Source of the DNA: Pedobacter jeongneungensis
Lineage (GTDB): Bacteria; Bacteroidota; Bacteroidia; Sphingobacteriales; Sphingobacteriaceae
Direction: 5' to 3'
Assembly (NCBI RefSeq): GCF_000633455.1
Contig: NZ_AYMG01000029.1
Location: 62,001-126,000, forward strand
Length of the DNA stretch: 64,000 nt
A program made the translations under genes and the position numbers. A model generated the notes under the pieces. It did no database searches. It was not told the origin of the DNA and worked only from the letters and a program-made list of their open reading frames with translations. How positions within the stretch are numbered: position 1 is the stretch's first letter; each line of letters begins with the position of its first letter. This document shows positions 62,849-64,000 of this stretch, one piece after another.

Positions 62849-63718
62849 TTACCAATTGATGCCTAGATTGATTTCAAAACTCCCTGCGGTATAACCGCTC
62901 AATGCACCGGTTTGAGTAGTGTAAGAAGTATTAATGGTATATTTCTTTTTGTAATGTAAGCCTACGCCAAAGCTTGCGGCTTTACTGGTGTGGTACATGG
63001 CTGTAAAAAGCACCTGTTGATTAGCAATACCAAACTGGCCGCCAACATCAACAATATCCGCAATTTCAGTAAAGGAACGGTAAGCTACCTTTGGTTGGAA
63101 AATGTTATCGCCCAATTGGAACTTGTACCCTGCTGAAGCATATACCACAGGGGTATTGATCAGTTTAAAATTATCTCTTTTGAAATAATTTTTCAGGTTT
63201 ATCATGGCCACATCGGCATTAAAACCTTTAGTGGTTAGCCCTACTCCAAAGTCTCCGTCAAAATAAGTTTTATGATCGGTATTGTATACACCTATCTGGC
63301 CATCGTTCGGATTACCGATAAGATCCTGCATATCTATTCTTTGGTTCATAAAACCTGCTGATAAACCGAAGTGTAATTTAGCTGATTCACTAAGCGGAAG
63401 GTGGTAGGCATAACTTGCAACAATACGTGTTTGCCTTTGCAAACCTGCTTTATCAAGGTTCATATTTAACCCAACACCTACCCTTTCCCATCCATAAGTG
63501 GCGGTAAGGTTTTGCACTACGGGCGCACCAGGTACATCGTTCCATTGAGAACGAAAAGCAAGATCTAAATCTGCACCTTCTGCTACCCCGGCCATTGCCG
63601 GGTTAGCAAGGTAAGTATTATTGAAATATTGGTTTAACAATGGACTGGTTTGTGCGCTTACCTTCGAAACCCCGATAAGAGCAAGCAATATCAATATTTT
63701 TGTTTTCATCGTTTTCAT
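62849..63718 (-). CDS. PorP/SprF family outer-membrane protein (type IX secretion-associated)
   Basis: 289 residues. Signal peptide ending VSKVSAQ, then the family start SPLLNQYFNNTYLANPAMAG and a beta-rich barrel ending GSFEINLGINW with a terminal aromatic residue. PorP/SprF proteins sit in the outer membrane and are linked to type IX secretion and gliding; paralogs are usually paired with large proteins with gliding-type C-terminal domains. That is what is seen here: the upstream gene ends 5 nt before. Confidence 0.9.
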   Translation of the reverse strand: MKTMKTKILILLALIGVSKVSAQTSPLLNQYFNNTYLANPAMAGVAEGADLDLAFRSQWNDVPGAPVVQNLTATYGWERVGVGLNMNLDKAGLQRQTRIVASYAYHLPLSESAKLHFGLSAGFMNQRIDMQDLIGNPNDGQIGVYNTDHKTYFDGDFGVGLTTKGFNADVAMINLKNYFKRDNFKLINTPVVYASAGYKFQLGDNIFQPKVAYRSFTEIADIVDVGGQFGIANQQVLFTAMYHTSKAASFGVGLHYKKKYTINTSYTTQTGALSGYTAGSFEINLGINW

Positions 63719-63723
63719 TTTTC

Positions 63724-64000
63724 TTAACGGTTTCTGATAATCGTGATAAATCCTTTTTGAACAAGTTTATCTGGTCCATAAGTAATGATGTAGTAGTATG
63801 TACCTTCTGCGAGGTTGTTTCCTCCAATTGTACCATCCCAGCTATTATCATATCCTTTTTTATTGTACATCTCTCTACCATTGCGGTCGAATATCCTCAC
63901 TTCGTTGCTCGGGTACATATCAATGTTCTGTACAATCCAGGTATCATTCACCCCATCACCATTAGGTGTTAAGATGTTGTTGGCTACAACTTTGTAATCT
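63724..64000 (-). CDS. Large surface protein with gliding-motility-associated C-terminal domain (C-terminus only)
   Basis: The frame is open to the window end; the last ~91 residues are seen. They carry LTPNGDGVNDTW, then VRIFDRNGREMYNKKGYDNSWDG and GTYYYIITY, the CHU_C / gliding-motility C-terminal domain (TIGR04131-like). This domain is a type IX secretion signal that anchors large adhesins. The partner PorP/SprF gene follows 5 nt later, so they form an operon. The N-terminus lies outside the window. Confidence 0.88.
   Translation of the reverse strand, partial: DYKVVANNILTPNGDGVNDTWIVQNIDMYPSNEVRIFDRNGREMYNKKGYDNSWDGTIGGNNLAEGTYYYIITYGPDKLVQKGFITIIRNR

Overview
The window looks like chromosomal DNA of a Bacteroidota bacterium of the Sphingobacteriaceae type (Pedobacter or a close relative). 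This rests on the gene content: ECF sigma / FecR / TonB-receptor sets with STN domains, PorP/SprF and a gliding-type C-terminal domain, lipoproteins starting C-K-K-D/E, and several promoter -7 boxes of the form TAnnTTTG. The genus is an inference. No rRNA, complete tRNA, CRISPR array, transposase or phage gene was seen.

Layout. 1-3.6 kb: truncated membrane class III cyclase, PAS histidine kinase, zinc alcohol dehydrogenase and a very acidic small protein. 3.9-5.4 kb: HExxH lipoprotein. 5.7-9.7 kb: compact minus-strand operon (GntP permease, RidA, D-serine dehydratase/D-threonine aldolase-like enzyme, M19 dipeptidase), best read as D-amino-acid or dipeptide use. 9.9-16.3 kb: copper locus (His-rich exported protein, DUF3347 protein, haem-binding gene broken by an in-frame TAG, multicopper oxidase with a CopB-like tail, CusRS-like two-component system). 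16.8-20.6 kb: magnesium locus mgtC-mgtA, preceded by a leader that holds an 18-codon ORF and a hairpin over the mgtC start, and followed by two tiny overlapping ORFs, the first encoding a 45-residue single-span membrane peptide. 20.9-38.4 kb: a sigma/anti-sigma pair and eight tightly packed minus-strand genes for two TonB-dependent receptors and six lipoproteins (DUF4397-like, fasciclin x3, IPT/NHL), with no SusD or carbohydrate enzyme.

38.5-42 kb: a tRNA-like RNA element with promoter and terminator, HXXEE membrane protein, Crp-type regulator, S41 peptidase. 42-50.5 kb: a second ECF sigma/FecR/TonB-receptor island with a beta-helix-like lipoprotein and another lipoprotein; then a PiT phosphate transporter and a universal stress protein. 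Near-identical 123-bp inverted repeats at 42.9 and 53.5 kb bracket this stretch. 53.8-59.2 kb: two small proteins, PepSY membrane protein, TonB siderophore receptor and DUF4198-like protein, with Fur-box-like palindromes before the PepSY and receptor genes. 59.5-64 kb: single-domain response regulator, large PAS kinase, small unknown protein, PorP/SprF, and the C-terminus of a gliding-type surface protein cut by the window end.

The most promising uncharacterised items are the mgtC leader with its downstream micro-ORFs, the fasciclin/DUF4397/TonB operon, the tRNA-like RNA gene, and the mosaic repeats around the second TonB island.
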